Source of the DNA: Pseudomonadota bacterium
Lineage (GTDB): Bacteria > Pseudomonadota > Alphaproteobacteria > Micropepsales > Micropepsaceae
Direction: 5' to 3'
Assembly (NCBI GenBank): GCA_018241025.1
Contig: JAFEEQ010000018.1
Coordinates: 1 to 64,000, forward strand
Length of the DNA: 64,000 nucleotides
Positions 43,316-53,524 of the stretch are shown here, one piece after another. Made by a program: the position numbers and the translations under genes. A model generated the notes under the pieces. The model did not search any database. It saw only the letters and a list, made by a program, of their open reading frames with translations, and was not told the DNA's origin. Numbering within the stretch: the stretch's first letter is position 1; each line of letters opens with the position of its first letter.

Positions 43316-45224
43316 GCCGGATCCTTGCCAGTTGCGCCGCCTCGGCGGGCGCGAGGAACAGAGACGATGCGATGGCGAACTGCCGGGCTGCATCCGGTTT
43401 GTCGCCGGACCAGAGCAGGGCTTCGCCCCATTTGAGATGCAGACGGCCCCAGTTGGGTGCATAGCGCGCGGCTTCGGCGAATTTCTTTGCCGCGAGATCG
43501 GATCGGTTCTTCACGATCAGCGCCTCGCCCCACAGTTCGAGCGGGTCGGCGAAGCTGGGCCCCTTCTGATGCGCGAGGTCGAATTGCGCGATGGCTCCGT
43601 CGAAGTTTCCATCGCGCAGCAGCATCGTTCCCCAATTGGTGTAGCCGGAGGGAAGCGACGGCGCGAGGCGAACCCCTCGTGCGTACCACGCCCCGGCGTC
43701 GCGCCAATCGTGCCGCAAGGCAGCGACATCGCCGCGCGCCAGCACGCAGTCGAAACAATCCGCCGGCGTTCCGGCAATCGCCTTTTGCGCGCCATTGAAA
43801 TCGCCCTGCGCCGCCAGGGCGCGCGCGAGAAGCGGCATCGCGCGCGTTTGGATGAGCAGACTCTTCAGCCTTTCGCTATAGGGCGCGAAGACATCCGCGT
43901 AGCGTTGGGCGTCTGCGGCCGCCGCGCGCCAGTCGCTGCTGGCCATATCGATGAAATAGGCGACTCGGGCGACACCGGCGGGATCGGTCTGTCCTGCCGC
44001 CGCGGCATCGGTCATTCCTGCGCGGGCGCCGCGCACATCGTGCAGCCGCGCCAGGGCCTCGGCATGGAGCACGGCCGCATCGGCGCGTGAACACAGATGC
44101 AGGCAAGGAAACACCGACAGGGCAGCGAAATCGCCGGTGAACGCGGCGCGCCACATCGCCCCCACATCCTGCACATAGGCGAAGCCGCTGCTCGTCCGCC
44201 ACGATGCGATGTTGTCCTCCGGGTGTAGCGTCGCGATGGTGCGCGCCTGGGCCAACACTTCCTCGTCATAGCCGAGCAGGAGCGCCGAACTGATCGCTTC
44301 CATATGTTGCGGCGCGGCCTTCGGATCGAGCGCGATCGCATAGTGCATGATGGCGAGCGAGCGCCTTGCTTCACCCGTGGCGGCGCGGATCATGTTGCCT
44401 TCAAGCGAATAGGCGCCGGCCAGTTCGCGCGTGCCGCGCGCGATCGTGACGTGGTACGCGGCGGCGGCCACGGCTTCGTCCATGCGCCCCTTGCCGGCGA
44501 AGTACAGCACGATATTGACCGGATCGACCGTCGCGAAGACTTGCTCCGCCGCCTTCTGCTCCAGCGCGTCGAGGTCGCCGGCCTTGCCCGTGAAGGTGAA
44601 GCTTTGCACACCGTCCAGCGATGCCGTGAGCGCGACGCCGCCGCCCGGCAGGGTCCGGACATTGCCGGTCAGATGCCGTTCGTGGCCCAGCCAGAGCTTC
44701 AGGTAACGCCAGGCCTCGGCCAGCGAAACACCGGTCTCGGGAATCTCGACCTTTACGTCCCGCGATCGGTCCTCGCTGACGTTGTTGGATTGGGCAAGTG
44801 AGTTGGCGATGGCGAAATCGCGGACGGCGGCGATCTTCGCCGTCATGTCGTCGGCGATCACGTCGCCGGGCGTGCCGGCCTGGGCAAACCCCGGCGGCAC
44901 GGAGAAGCTGTCGACCACGATGCCGTCGGCCTTGCTCGCATTCCACATCGCCGCGCCGACGCCGATGACGACCACCAGCCCCAGCATCACGACCATGATC
45001 TGGAGCGCGCCGCGCATCTGGTCGTTGAAGCGGCGCCAGCGCAGATGGCTGAGCTCGAAGGCGTTCTGCTCGACCATGTTGTCGATCTGCAGGCGGGCGA
45101 GGCGGGTCTGCTCTTTCAGATAGTCGGCGGCGCGGGGATCGAGCGGGTTGCCGAGCGCGATGGCGTCTGCGGCGGCCGCGAGGCGCGCTTCGGCGCGGAC
45201 ATCGTCCATATCGTCATCAGACAT
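43308..45224 (-). CDS. Membrane-anchored TPR protein, second of a tandem triplet
   Basis: 638 residues, same architecture: helix at about 72-93 after RFNDQMRG, FSVPPGFAQAGTPGDVIADD, IPETGVSLAEAWRYLKLWLG, HERHLTGNV, then TPR-like helices. CxxC is at C490/C493 (DCFDC). The C-terminal module contains the 86-bp block that is identical at DNA level to the first paralogue. It overlaps its neighbours by 8 bp on each side. Function unknown; a membrane complex with its paralogues is inferred. Confidence 0.8.
   Translation of the reverse strand: MSDDDMDDVRAEARLAAAADAIALGNPLDPRAADYLKEQTRLARLQIDNMVEQNAFELSHLRWRRFNDQMRGALQIMVVMLGLVVVIGVGAAMWNASKADGIVVDSFSVPPGFAQAGTPGDVIADDMTAKIAAVRDFAIANSLAQSNNVSEDRSRDVKVEIPETGVSLAEAWRYLKLWLGHERHLTGNVRTLPGGGVALTASLDGVQSFTFTGKAGDLDALEQKAAEQVFATVDPVNIVLYFAGKGRMDEAVAAAAYHVTIARGTRELAGAYSLEGNMIRAATGEARRSLAIMHYAIALDPKAAPQHMEAISSALLLGYDEEVLAQARTIATLHPEDNIASWRTSSGFAYVQDVGAMWRAAFTGDFAALSVFPCLHLCSRADAAVLHAEALARLHDVRGARAGMTDAAAAGQTDPAGVARVAYFIDMASSDWRAAAADAQRYADVFAPYSERLKSLLIQTRAMPLLARALAAQGDFNGAQKAIAGTPADCFDCVLARGDVAALRHDWRDAGAWYARGVRLAPSLPSGYTNWGTMLLRDGNFDGAIAQFDLAHQKGPSFADPLELWGEALIVKNRSDLAAKKFAEAARYAPNWGRLHLKWGEALLWSGDKPDAARQFAIASSLFLAPAEAAQLARIRHG
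43399..43484. repeat. 86-bp direct repeat, copy A (inside second TPR gene)
   Basis: Exactly identical to 45308-45393. It encodes part of the C-terminal TPR module. The flanking sequence on each side diverges quickly, which points to recent gene conversion rather than general similarity. Confidence 0.9.
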
Positions 45225-47118
45225 GCGATACCCGCGTGAGCTCGCCGCGCTCCTGCGGCGTGAGGAAAAGCGCACCGGCAAGCGCGAACTGCTTTGCCGC
45301 GCCGGACTTGTCGCCGGACCAGAGCAGGGCTTCGCCCCATTTGAGATGCAGACGGCCCCAGTTGGGTGCATAGCGCGCGGCTTCGGCGAATTTTTTCGTC
45401 GCGAGATCGGAGCGGTTCTTCACGATCAGCGCCTCGCCCCACAATTCCAGCGGATCCGCGAAGTGCGGACCTTTGCGATGGGCGATCGCAAGACGGTCGA
45501 TGGCGGCGTCAGTCCGGCCCTGGAGCAGCAGCATCTGGCCCCAGTCGGTATCGGCATAGGGGATATGGATCGAGCGGTCCGAGACAAGCTTGAACCAGTG
45601 GGCCGCGACGGCCCAGTTGCGCGCCACCATCTCGATCCGTCCGCGGGCGCGGGCGCAGAGATCGCATCCCACAGGGGTGGTTGCCACGAGGCTGCGCGCC
45701 TCGGCGATGCGCCCGGCGCGCGCCAGGACTTCGGCCTCAAACGGCACGAGGAATATGATGCGGTTCTCCCCGGACCCTGGCACCCGCGCCGCTGCGGCTT
45801 CTGCTTCAGGGAGCGCAACGAGGGCCTGCGGGATGTCGTCTGCAGCCAGTGACGCCTGGACGCGCAGGAAGTACCAGTCGAGATGCGGGACGCCGGACGA
45901 GTCCGCCGACAGGCCCGCATTCAGGATGCGAAAGGCCGACAGTGTGTCGTGAAGCGTGGCATCCAGGCCTGCAATGCCGGAATCGCTGCAAGCCCCATGA
46001 TGGCTTTCGCGGTGGGCGGCACCGCCGCAAGCCGCGATCGCATCCAGGAAATTTCCTTCGGCCTGTAATTTTCCTGCGAGAATGGCTACGCGTGTCTCGT
46101 GCGCCGCTGCCGGATCCATTTCGGCGTCGTTCGCGGAGGACGGCGCGGCGAGGTAGGCGGCGGAGGCTGTATAGATTCCCTCTTCGTGATCGAGATTGTT
46201 CTCGACCGCGATGCGCGTGAAATTCGCGATCGGGTCGGCAGGATTGAGTGCCAGCGCCATCGCGCTCCGCCGTGCGATGCCTTCACTCGAGCCCTGCCAG
46301 TATTCGATGAAGCTCCAACTGTCGAAAGCCGCGGCGCGATGCAGATTGTCGCCGCGCGACGCTTCGCGCGTGACGATCCCCAAGGCTTCGCCCGCACGGT
46401 GATGGGTGGTCAGGTAATCGGCAAAGCGCAGCGGCTTGACCGCGGCAAACATGTTCTCCGCCGATTTCACGATCAGCGCGTCGAGGTCGCCGCCTTCCGC
46501 GGTGACGCCGGGCTCGCCGTCGTAACGCACGGTGAGCGAAAGGCCTTTTGGGGTATGCACCAGCTCGCCCGAAACATGGGTTTCGTGGCCGAGCCAGCGG
46601 CGAAGCAACTGGTCGATCTCGCCCAGCGAGATGCCGGTGTCCGGGATCTCCACCCGCACGGCCTCGCCGGCGCGGTGATAGCTGGAAAAATCCTGCGTGA
46701 AGGTCGCGACCTGCGTGTCCATCGCGCCGAAGCGGTCGAGCACCCGAGCGGCGAGCACATTTCCCGTCATGCCGGACTGGGCGATGTCGGCCGGAACCGA
46801 GAAGGCGTCGACGACAAGATCGTGGTCGCGCGAGGCATCCCATACCATCGTGCCGAGGCCGGCCAGGACGAGGAGCACGACCAGGGCGACCGAAAGCTCG
46901 AGCGCGAATTTCGCCCAGTCTCCGAAGCGGCGGAAACGCAGATGGCTGAGCTCGAAGGCGTTCTGCTCGATCAGGCTTTCGGCCTGGAGGCGGGCAAGCC
47001 GAGTCTGCTCGTCGAGATAGGCCGCGGCTTTGGGATCGAGCGGGTGGCCGAGCGCAATGCCGGACGCGGCCGGATCGCCCGGCGCGCCCATGCGCGCGCT
47101 ATCTCTTTCATCGCTCAC
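45217..47118 (-). CDS. Membrane-anchored TPR protein, first of a tandem triplet
   Basis: 633 residues from a GTG start with AAGGGG upstream. LDEQTRLARLQAESLIEQNA precedes a helix at about 72-93, then FSVPADIAQSGMTGNVLAAR, IPDTGISLGEIDQLLRRWLG and HETHVSGEL. The TPR-like region carries CxxC at C485/C488 (GCDLC), plus extra cysteines near AACGGAAHRESHHGACSD that the paralogues lack. It is the first gene of the minus-strand run ending in the peptide transporter. Family function unknown. Confidence 0.8.
   Translation of the reverse strand: MSDERDSARMGAPGDPAASGIALGHPLDPKAAAYLDEQTRLARLQAESLIEQNAFELSHLRFRRFGDWAKFALELSVALVVLLVLAGLGTMVWDASRDHDLVVDAFSVPADIAQSGMTGNVLAARVLDRFGAMDTQVATFTQDFSSYHRAGEAVRVEIPDTGISLGEIDQLLRRWLGHETHVSGELVHTPKGLSLTVRYDGEPGVTAEGGDLDALIVKSAENMFAAVKPLRFADYLTTHHRAGEALGIVTREASRGDNLHRAAAFDSWSFIEYWQGSSEGIARRSAMALALNPADPIANFTRIAVENNLDHEEGIYTASAAYLAAPSSANDAEMDPAAAHETRVAILAGKLQAEGNFLDAIAACGGAAHRESHHGACSDSGIAGLDATLHDTLSAFRILNAGLSADSSGVPHLDWYFLRVQASLAADDIPQALVALPEAEAAAARVPGSGENRIIFLVPFEAEVLARAGRIAEARSLVATTPVGCDLCARARGRIEMVARNWAVAAHWFKLVSDRSIHIPYADTDWGQMLLLQGRTDAAIDRLAIAHRKGPHFADPLELWGEALIVKNRSDLATKKFAEAARYAPNWGRLHLKWGEALLWSGDKSGAAKQFALAGALFLTPQERGELTRVSHV
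45308..45393. repeat. 86-bp direct repeat, copy B (inside first TPR gene)
   Basis: Exact copy of 43399-43484, 1.9 kb away, in the same frame and position of the paralogous gene. The third paralogue has only a related, diverged version around 41450-41530. Confidence 0.9.
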
Positions 47119-47281
47119 TGAAAAGCCCCCTTGGCGGCATAGAACCGGAGGATGGACCCGGGTTCAACAGCAAGCCCCTGATCCCAAGCCCGAATTCGAT
47201 GTAATTCGACGGCCATCTGCGTTGCCCGGCGTGGCGGCCATTCCTATGATGCAGCCCAGCGACAATATAAGGGGAAACGCC

Positions 47282-48916
<1,635 letters not shown>

Positions 48917-49092
48917 GCGACTTCTCATCCGGCGGGCCGGCCATAATCTGCCTGACGACTGCTTCGCGCGCACGGTCTGCGGACCGGAATGGCATCAAGT
49001 TGACAGTCCGGCCGCCTTATTCCTGACGGCGGGGGCTGGATTTGGCGGCCGCAAAAAACGACAATCGGCCGTCCCCTTGATACCCTTTGGAT

Positions 49093-49878
49093 ATGCTCAC
49101 ACAGCGTAACGCCGCCCTGTTCAGCCTTGTTGCCTTCGTTCTCGGCAGCGCCATCGCACTCACCGCGTCTTACGGCACCCGCCTCGGCAGCTGGGCCTAC
49201 GCCACGGGGCTCGAGATATTGCTGCCGGGCTTCGTGCTCGGCGTCATCGGCGTGGCGCTGGGCGGGCTGTGGCTCGCGCGCGCGCTCAAGATCAACGACA
49301 GCGCCGGCTGGAAATTCGGCGCCGCGGGTCTCGCCGGTTCGCTGCTGCTCGCCGGCATTCCGCTCAACCAGGCGCGGCTCTATTTCGTCTCGCCGCCGAT
49401 CCACGACATCTCGACCGACCCCGAATATCCGCCGCCCTTCATTGCCCTCCTGCCCTTGCGTGCCGGCGCGCAGAACGGCCCCGAATATGACGGCATGAAG
49501 CTCGTGCAGTACGAGGGCCGCGAAACCCATACGGCCGCGGCGCAGAAGAAGGCCTATCCCGACATCAAGCCCTATGTCGCGCTGCTCAATCCGAGCCAGG
49601 ATCCGGCGATCCACCCCGACAAGGTCCTGTTCTGGCGCGCCTTCGAACGCGCCAAGGATGCCGGCTGGGACATCGTCTATTTCGACGAGAAGGAAGGCCG
49701 CATCGAAGCGGTCAACACCAGCTTCTGGTTCGGCCTGAAGCAGGACATCTCGATCCGGGTGAAGCTCGCCGGCCGCATCGGCGCCAAGCTCGACATCCGC
49801 GCCAAAAGCCGCACCGGCCAGAACGACATGGGCGCGACCGCCGAACTCGTGCGCGACTACATCAAGTCGCTGAAATAG
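49093..49878 (+). CDS. DUF1499-family membrane protein
   Basis: 261 residues. Three N-terminal helices (LFSLVAFVLGSAIALTASYG, GLEILLPGFVLGVIGVALGG, FGAAGLAGSLLLAGIPLN) are followed by the DUF1499 domain: AYPDIKPYVALLNPSQDPAI, AKDAGWDIVYFDEKEGRIEA and SFWFGLKQDISIRVK, ending in MGATAELVRDYIKSL. Function unknown. The ATG at 49093 is two codons inside a possible TTG start. It ends 3 bp from the convergent MaoC gene. Confidence 0.9.
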   Translation: MLTQRNAALFSLVAFVLGSAIALTASYGTRLGSWAYATGLEILLPGFVLGVIGVALGGLWLARALKINDSAGWKFGAAGLAGSLLLAGIPLNQARLYFVSPPIHDISTDPEYPPPFIALLPLRAGAQNGPEYDGMKLVQYEGRETHTAAAQKKAYPDIKPYVALLNPSQDPAIHPDKVLFWRAFERAKDAGWDIVYFDEKEGRIEAVNTSFWFGLKQDISIRVKLAGRIGAKLDIRAKSRTGQNDMGATAELVRDYIKSLK

Positions 49879-49881
49879 CGC

Positions 49882-50346
49882 TCACAGCCGCATCAGGTAT
49901 CTGTGCACGCCGTCGAGCACCAGCTCGCTTTTCTGATTGTGCACCGTGGCGCGCATCGCGACGATGCCGGTGGTGCGCTGGCGCGTGAGCTCGCTGATGG
50001 TCAGCGCGGGATAGAGCGTGTCGCCGGGAAAGACCGCCTTGAGGAATTTCGCGTTCACTTCGATGAAGCCGATCAGCTTCTCGCCGATGACATGCGGAAA
50101 AAGGCCCGCGCCCGCGGCGGTGAAGCTCAGCACCTGAAGGCCATGGGCAAGCGGTGCCGGATAGCCGAGGCGCTTGCAGTATTCGGCGTCGTAGTGGATC
50201 GGGTGGTTGTCCAGGCTCACGGCCTGAAAGGCGGCGAAGTTCGCGTCGCCGATGGTGCGCGAGGGCAGGGCATAGACCTCGCCCAACTGGAGGTCGTCGA
50301 AGCCGCGCAGCGGCACGACGCGATGCTGTTCCGGATCGAAGCTCAT
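49882..50346 (-). CDS. MaoC-like dehydratase (hotdog fold)
   Basis: 154 residues. The MaoC/hydratase-2 pattern is FQAVSLDNHPIHYDAEYCKR, with the catalytic D-x4-H pair, followed by AHGLQVLSFTAAG, NAKFLKAVFPGDTLYPALTI and ATVHNQKSELVLDGVHRYLM. It hydrates enoyl-CoA or a related thioester. Neighbouring acyl-CoA synthetase is divergent in orientation, so a shared pathway is plausible but not shown. The start at 50346 gives the family length. Confidence 0.9.
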   Translation of the reverse strand: MSFDPEQHRVVPLRGFDDLQLGEVYALPSRTIGDANFAAFQAVSLDNHPIHYDAEYCKRLGYPAPLAHGLQVLSFTAAGAGLFPHVIGEKLIGFIEVNAKFLKAVFPGDTLYPALTISELTRQRTTGIVAMRATVHNQKSELVLDGVHRYLMRL

Positions 50347-50361
50347 GCCCCTGTGTAACAC

Positions 50362-50453
50362 CGCTTCACCCGTCCCGCCTCCCCCTGCCGGGGGGCGGCA
50401 GGGGGGAGCGAGGGGTGCCACCGGACAGGGGGGACCGGTGTGCGGGTGAAGCG
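50362..50453. repeat. Compound extragenic hairpin
   Basis: Outer arms CGCTTCACCCG and CGGGTGAAGCG (11 bp, perfect) enclose two inner hairpins, CTGCCG-G5-CGGCAG and CACCGG...CCGGTG. It fills the gap between two minus-strand genes and touches the stop of the upstream one. It probably acts as a terminator or mRNA-stabilising structure. Confidence 0.7.
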
Positions 50454-50720
50454 TCAGCGCAGCGGCGTGCGATGGGCCTCGATATCGGCGCGCACCGCAT
50501 CGAGGCTGCGCACGGCATAGCTCTGGAAGCCGTCGATGATCGACAGCCCGCCCGCGCAGGCATCCTGGTGGGCGCTGCAATCGACATGCGTATCGGGCAC
50601 GGACGGGATGAGGCTGGCGATCGATGCCGGTGCCGCGCCGGGACGGCCGAAGCCGAGATCGGGCTCATGCGGCATGAAAAACGAGACAAGTGCGATCCAA
50701 AACGCGGCACGCAAGATCAT
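50454..50720 (-). CDS. Small exported protein, DUF5330-like
   Basis: 88 residues. A short hydrophobic start (MILRAAFWIALVSFFMPHEP) is followed by PDTHVDCSAHQDACAGGLSI, with two cysteines, and a helical end FQSYAVRSLDAVRADIEAH. The MxxRxAFWxxLVxxxxP start is typical of DUF5330 proteins of alphaproteobacteria. Probably anchored in or exported through the inner membrane. Function unknown. Confidence 0.65.
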   Translation of the reverse strand: MILRAAFWIALVSFFMPHEPDLGFGRPGAAPASIASLIPSVPDTHVDCSAHQDACAGGLSIIDGFQSYAVRSLDAVRADIEAHRTPLR

Positions 50721-50925
50721 GAAGACACCCCTGTTATCGGTCTTGTGACCTCTTATGCAGCGATCATGCGCGCGCTCCTTTGCGAGGGGCTGAAACGAAT
50801 CGGTAAAGTTCGAAACAATCGGGTTAATTCAGGGGCTTGGCGTTAATCCGCCTAACGAAAAGCTGAACGAAACGCGCCGATTTTCGGCAAACTTTGTGCG
50901 CTTTCGAGACGAGTTTTCGCAAAGC

Positions 50926-50945
50926 TCGATTCAAATTTGAATCGA
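50926..50945. promoter_or_regulatory. 20-bp perfect palindrome with two GANTC sites
   Basis: TCGATTCAAA followed by its exact reverse complement TTTGAATCGA, ending 19 bp before the ATG at 50965. It contains GATTC and GAATC, the CcrM methylation target of alphaproteobacteria. A regulator operator or methylation-sensitive site is likely. Confidence 0.55.
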
Positions 50946-50964
50946 AGTGTATAGATTTGGGACA

Positions 50965-51684
50965 ATGTTCGGACGCGTCGCAATCGTGCTCTGGCTGCTC
51001 GCCGTGCCGGCGCTGGCCGACACGATTCGCGCGCCGGCGGATGGCGACCATCGAGACGCCGCAACAGCGGCCCTCACGCCGGTTCTGCAATCATCGGGGC
51101 AGAGCGCCGTCGTGTTCTATCCAGGTACTTGCAGACGGATCAGTAGCGGTCTGACCGTGATCGATTTTCCTTCCGTGGCGTTCGGCCGCGCCGCTAGCGA
51201 TACAAGCGGGCTCGCCGCGGTCCGGGATGTATTTCGGAACGATCATGCGGTTTCGGTGCAGGAAGACGGCGGAGTCGTTTGGATTTCGGTGCATGGCGGT
51301 CCGGTGTCCCTGCTCGATAAGAAAATCCGCGATCTCCACTTCGGCGTCGAAGCTCAATATACCTCTCCCCTCGCCCTTATGGCTGCGTTCGACAACACCG
51401 AACTGCGAGCCTCGATCGCCCGTCTTGGTCTTCGTATTATTGTGAAACCGGTGAACATTCTCGTAGCGCCGCCTCAGCCGGATGCGCCGCACATGCCGCC
51501 TGACATGCGCAATGTGAGTCTGCGACAGGTCTTGTCCCGCTTGGCGAAGACATTTCGATCCATTGTCTATGTCGGGAGCTGTGGCAATGCGGCGATGATA
51601 GATTCGACGCTCGACTGGCTTGGCGACGATACGACCGCCGCAAGAAGCACAGATGAACCGCGGCACCACCCGCTGCCGCACTAG
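50965..51684 (+). CDS. Secreted hypothetical protein
   Basis: 239 residues. A signal peptide (MFGRVAIVLWLLAVPALADT) precedes a soluble protein with SGQSAVVFYPGTCRRISSGL, EDGGVVWISVHGGPVSLLDK and a later SLRQVLSRLAKTFRSIVYVG. The SLRQVLSRLA...Y segment recalls the short secretin/STN-type fold but is not conclusive. Two cysteines may pair. The codon bias is milder than its neighbours. The ATG at 50965 is preferred to a GTG at 50947 because of the palindrome placement. Convergent with the histidine kinase. Confidence 0.7.
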   Translation: MFGRVAIVLWLLAVPALADTIRAPADGDHRDAATAALTPVLQSSGQSAVVFYPGTCRRISSGLTVIDFPSVAFGRAASDTSGLAAVRDVFRNDHAVSVQEDGGVVWISVHGGPVSLLDKKIRDLHFGVEAQYTSPLALMAAFDNTELRASIARLGLRIIVKPVNILVAPPQPDAPHMPPDMRNVSLRQVLSRLAKTFRSIVYVGSCGNAAMIDSTLDWLGDDTTAARSTDEPRHHPLPH

Positions 51685-51700
51685 CTTTGCCGGTATTGGC

Positions 51701-53353
51701 TTAAGGCGCCGGCAATTCCACGGTCGCGGTGAAGCCTTCGCCGGCAGTGCTGGCGATGGCGAGCGTGCCGCCGTGGAGTTCGGCGAAGGCCTTGGCGAGG
51801 GTGAGGCCGAGGCCGGTGCCGTGGCTGTGGTCGATCGTCGAGCGGCCGCCCTGCTCGAAGGGTTCGAGGATGCGCTGCAGGTCCTCGGCCGCGACGCCCG
51901 GTCCGTCGTCGCAGATCCGCAGGCGCACCCGCGCGCCGGCGCGTTCGACCGAAAGCCGGATCGTGCCGCCTTCGCGCCCATAGGACACTGCGTTGTCGAC
52001 GAGGTGGTTCACGATCTGCTCGAAGGCGTGCTCGTCGGCATCGACGGTGAAGCCGATCGGGCAGTCGCCGGCATCGATCGTCATGGATTTCGCGGCGGCG
52101 CGCTCGTCGAAGACGTCCCGGGCATTCCACAACGCGCTGCCGACATCGATGGCGCGGCGCTGCGGTTCGTATTTGCCGCCGGCGAGCTTGGTGAGATCGA
52201 GGATGTGGTTGATCAGCCGCAGCAGGTTGTTGCCGCCGGCATGGATCAGCCCGGCATATTCGCGCACCTGGTCGTGGCTGAAGCGCTCGGCCATCTGACC
52301 GAGCAGGTCCGAGAAACCGATGATCGCGTTCAGCGGCGTCTTGAGCTCGTGGCTCATCGTACGCAGCAGCGTCTTCTTGGTCGTGTCGACGCTCTGCGCC
52401 GCGGCATCGAGGCGCTGGGCCAGATCGGCGAGATAGGTTGCCTGTTTTTCCGCCGCGTCGCGCGAATGGGCGAGCTCGGCACGGGTCTTTGCCAGGGTCT
52501 GGCTCTGTTCGGCCAGCGCCGCTTCGGTGCGGCGCTCGTCGGTGATGTCGGTCAGCACACAGACATGGCCGTCGGCGGTACGGCGGTCGCGCACCAGATA
52601 AGCTTCGCCTGAGCGCATCTCCAGCGTCATCGCACCGGCGGTCGAACGGTGCAGGTCGAGGCGGCGCTCGATCCACGCCTCGGTGCCGCTTTCGACACGC
52701 ACGCGTCCGCTCTGCACCGCCTCGCGCACCAGGGCGGCGAATTCGGCGCCGCGCATCTCCTCGACAGCGCGGCCATGCAGTGCCGCATATTCCTTGTTAC
52801 AGACGACCAGGCGGTCGCGCGCGTCGAAGAAGGCGAAGGCATCGGCCGACATCTCGATGGCGGCCTCGAGCCGGGCATAGGAGGCGCGCGCATGGGTCAC
52901 GTCGCTCCACAGCACGATCCATCCGCCATTCGGCGCGCGGCGCGATTTGATCTCGAGGATGCGCCCGTCGGCGAGGTGGATGTCGCGCGGGCGGAAATCG
53001 CCGTCGGTCAGCTGGGCCCGGCGTTCCGCGACGAACGCATCGAGGCCGTCGCGCAGCATGTCGTCGGCGAGTTCCGGCGCTTCCAGCGCGACGATCTCGC
53101 CATAGGCGCAGCCCATCAGCCTGGCGCGCGCCGGCAGGCCGCGGAACAGATAGTCGAAATGCTGGTTGGCGTAGATCAGCCGCTCGTCCGCGTCATACAT
53201 CGTGATCGCGGTCCGCAAGCAGTCGAGACCGCCCAGAAGGGCGGCACCGACGATATCTTCGGGTGCCTCCAGGTTGGAGGTGTGCACTTTCTGTGCGGAC
53301 AGCGACGCCAAAACGCGGTTCCTTTCGCGGGCGCGATCTTTCGCCCAAGGCAT
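51701..53353 (-). CDS. Cytoplasmic PAS-domain sensor histidine kinase
   Basis: 550 residues, no membrane helix. Two PAS-type domains are visible: DCLRTAITMYDADERLIYAN, QHFDYLFRG and then IEMSADAFAFFDARDRLVVC, NKEYAALHG. A coiled coil (ALAEQSQTLAKTRAELAHSR) leads to the phosphoacceptor H335 in [14 protein letters not shown]. The ATPase has N-box VNHLVDNAVSYG, G1 DDGPGV, F-box FEQGG and G2 HGTGLGL. No response regulator is adjacent. It is divergent from a second histidine kinase gene. Confidence 0.93.
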   Translation of the reverse strand: MPWAKDRARERNRVLASLSAQKVHTSNLEAPEDIVGAALLGGLDCLRTAITMYDADERLIYANQHFDYLFRGLPARARLMGCAYGEIVALEAPELADDMLRDGLDAFVAERRAQLTDGDFRPRDIHLADGRILEIKSRRAPNGGWIVLWSDVTHARASYARLEAAIEMSADAFAFFDARDRLVVCNKEYAALHGRAVEEMRGAEFAALVREAVQSGRVRVESGTEAWIERRLDLHRSTAGAMTLEMRSGEAYLVRDRRTADGHVCVLTDITDERRTEAALAEQSQTLAKTRAELAHSRDAAEKQATYLADLAQRLDAAAQSVDTTKKTLLRTMSHELKTPLNAIIGFSDLLGQMAERFSHDQVREYAGLIHAGGNNLLRLINHILDLTKLAGGKYEPQRRAIDVGSALWNARDVFDERAAAKSMTIDAGDCPIGFTVDADEHAFEQIVNHLVDNAVSYGREGGTIRLSVERAGARVRLRICDDGPGVAAEDLQRILEPFEQGGRSTIDHSHGTGLGLTLAKAFAELHGGTLAIASTAGEGFTATVELPAP

Positions 53354-53478
53354 TGCCGATTGGTTTCGCCGCGCCCGAATCGCGTCACTATCCCTAACAA
53401 ATGGTGAATCGGGGCGCCCCAGGTCTTTCCAATTAACGAACGAAGTTGGCCGCCGTTCAATCTTCGTTAAGCTTGCGA

Positions 53479-53502
53479 ACCCACCATGGTTCCATGGTGG
53501 GT
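53479..53502. promoter_or_regulatory. Palindrome ACCCACCATGG-TT-CCATGGTGGGT before the DivJ-like gene
   Basis: 11-bp perfect arms with a 2-bp spacer, ending 22 bp before the start codon at 53525. It could form an mRNA hairpin close to the ribosome site or be an operator. A second inverted pair, TTAACGAA (53433-53440) and TTCGTTAA (53463-53470), lies just upstream. Confidence 0.5.
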
Positions 53503-53524
53503 ATTGCGATTCGGCAAGAGGCTA

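Noticed and set aside
43316-43462. 49-residue N-terminal extension (MHPTGAVCISNG...) of the third TPR protein, also seen before the second at 45225-45371
   Set aside because: The identical extensions only reflect the repeated DNA of the upstream gene's 3' end in another frame. The overlap-start ATG gives the paralogue-consistent N-terminus.
53433-53470. Possible CtrA box before the DivJ-like gene
   Set aside because: The TTAA halves are in opposite orientation and not at N7 spacing; recorded as an inverted repeat instead.
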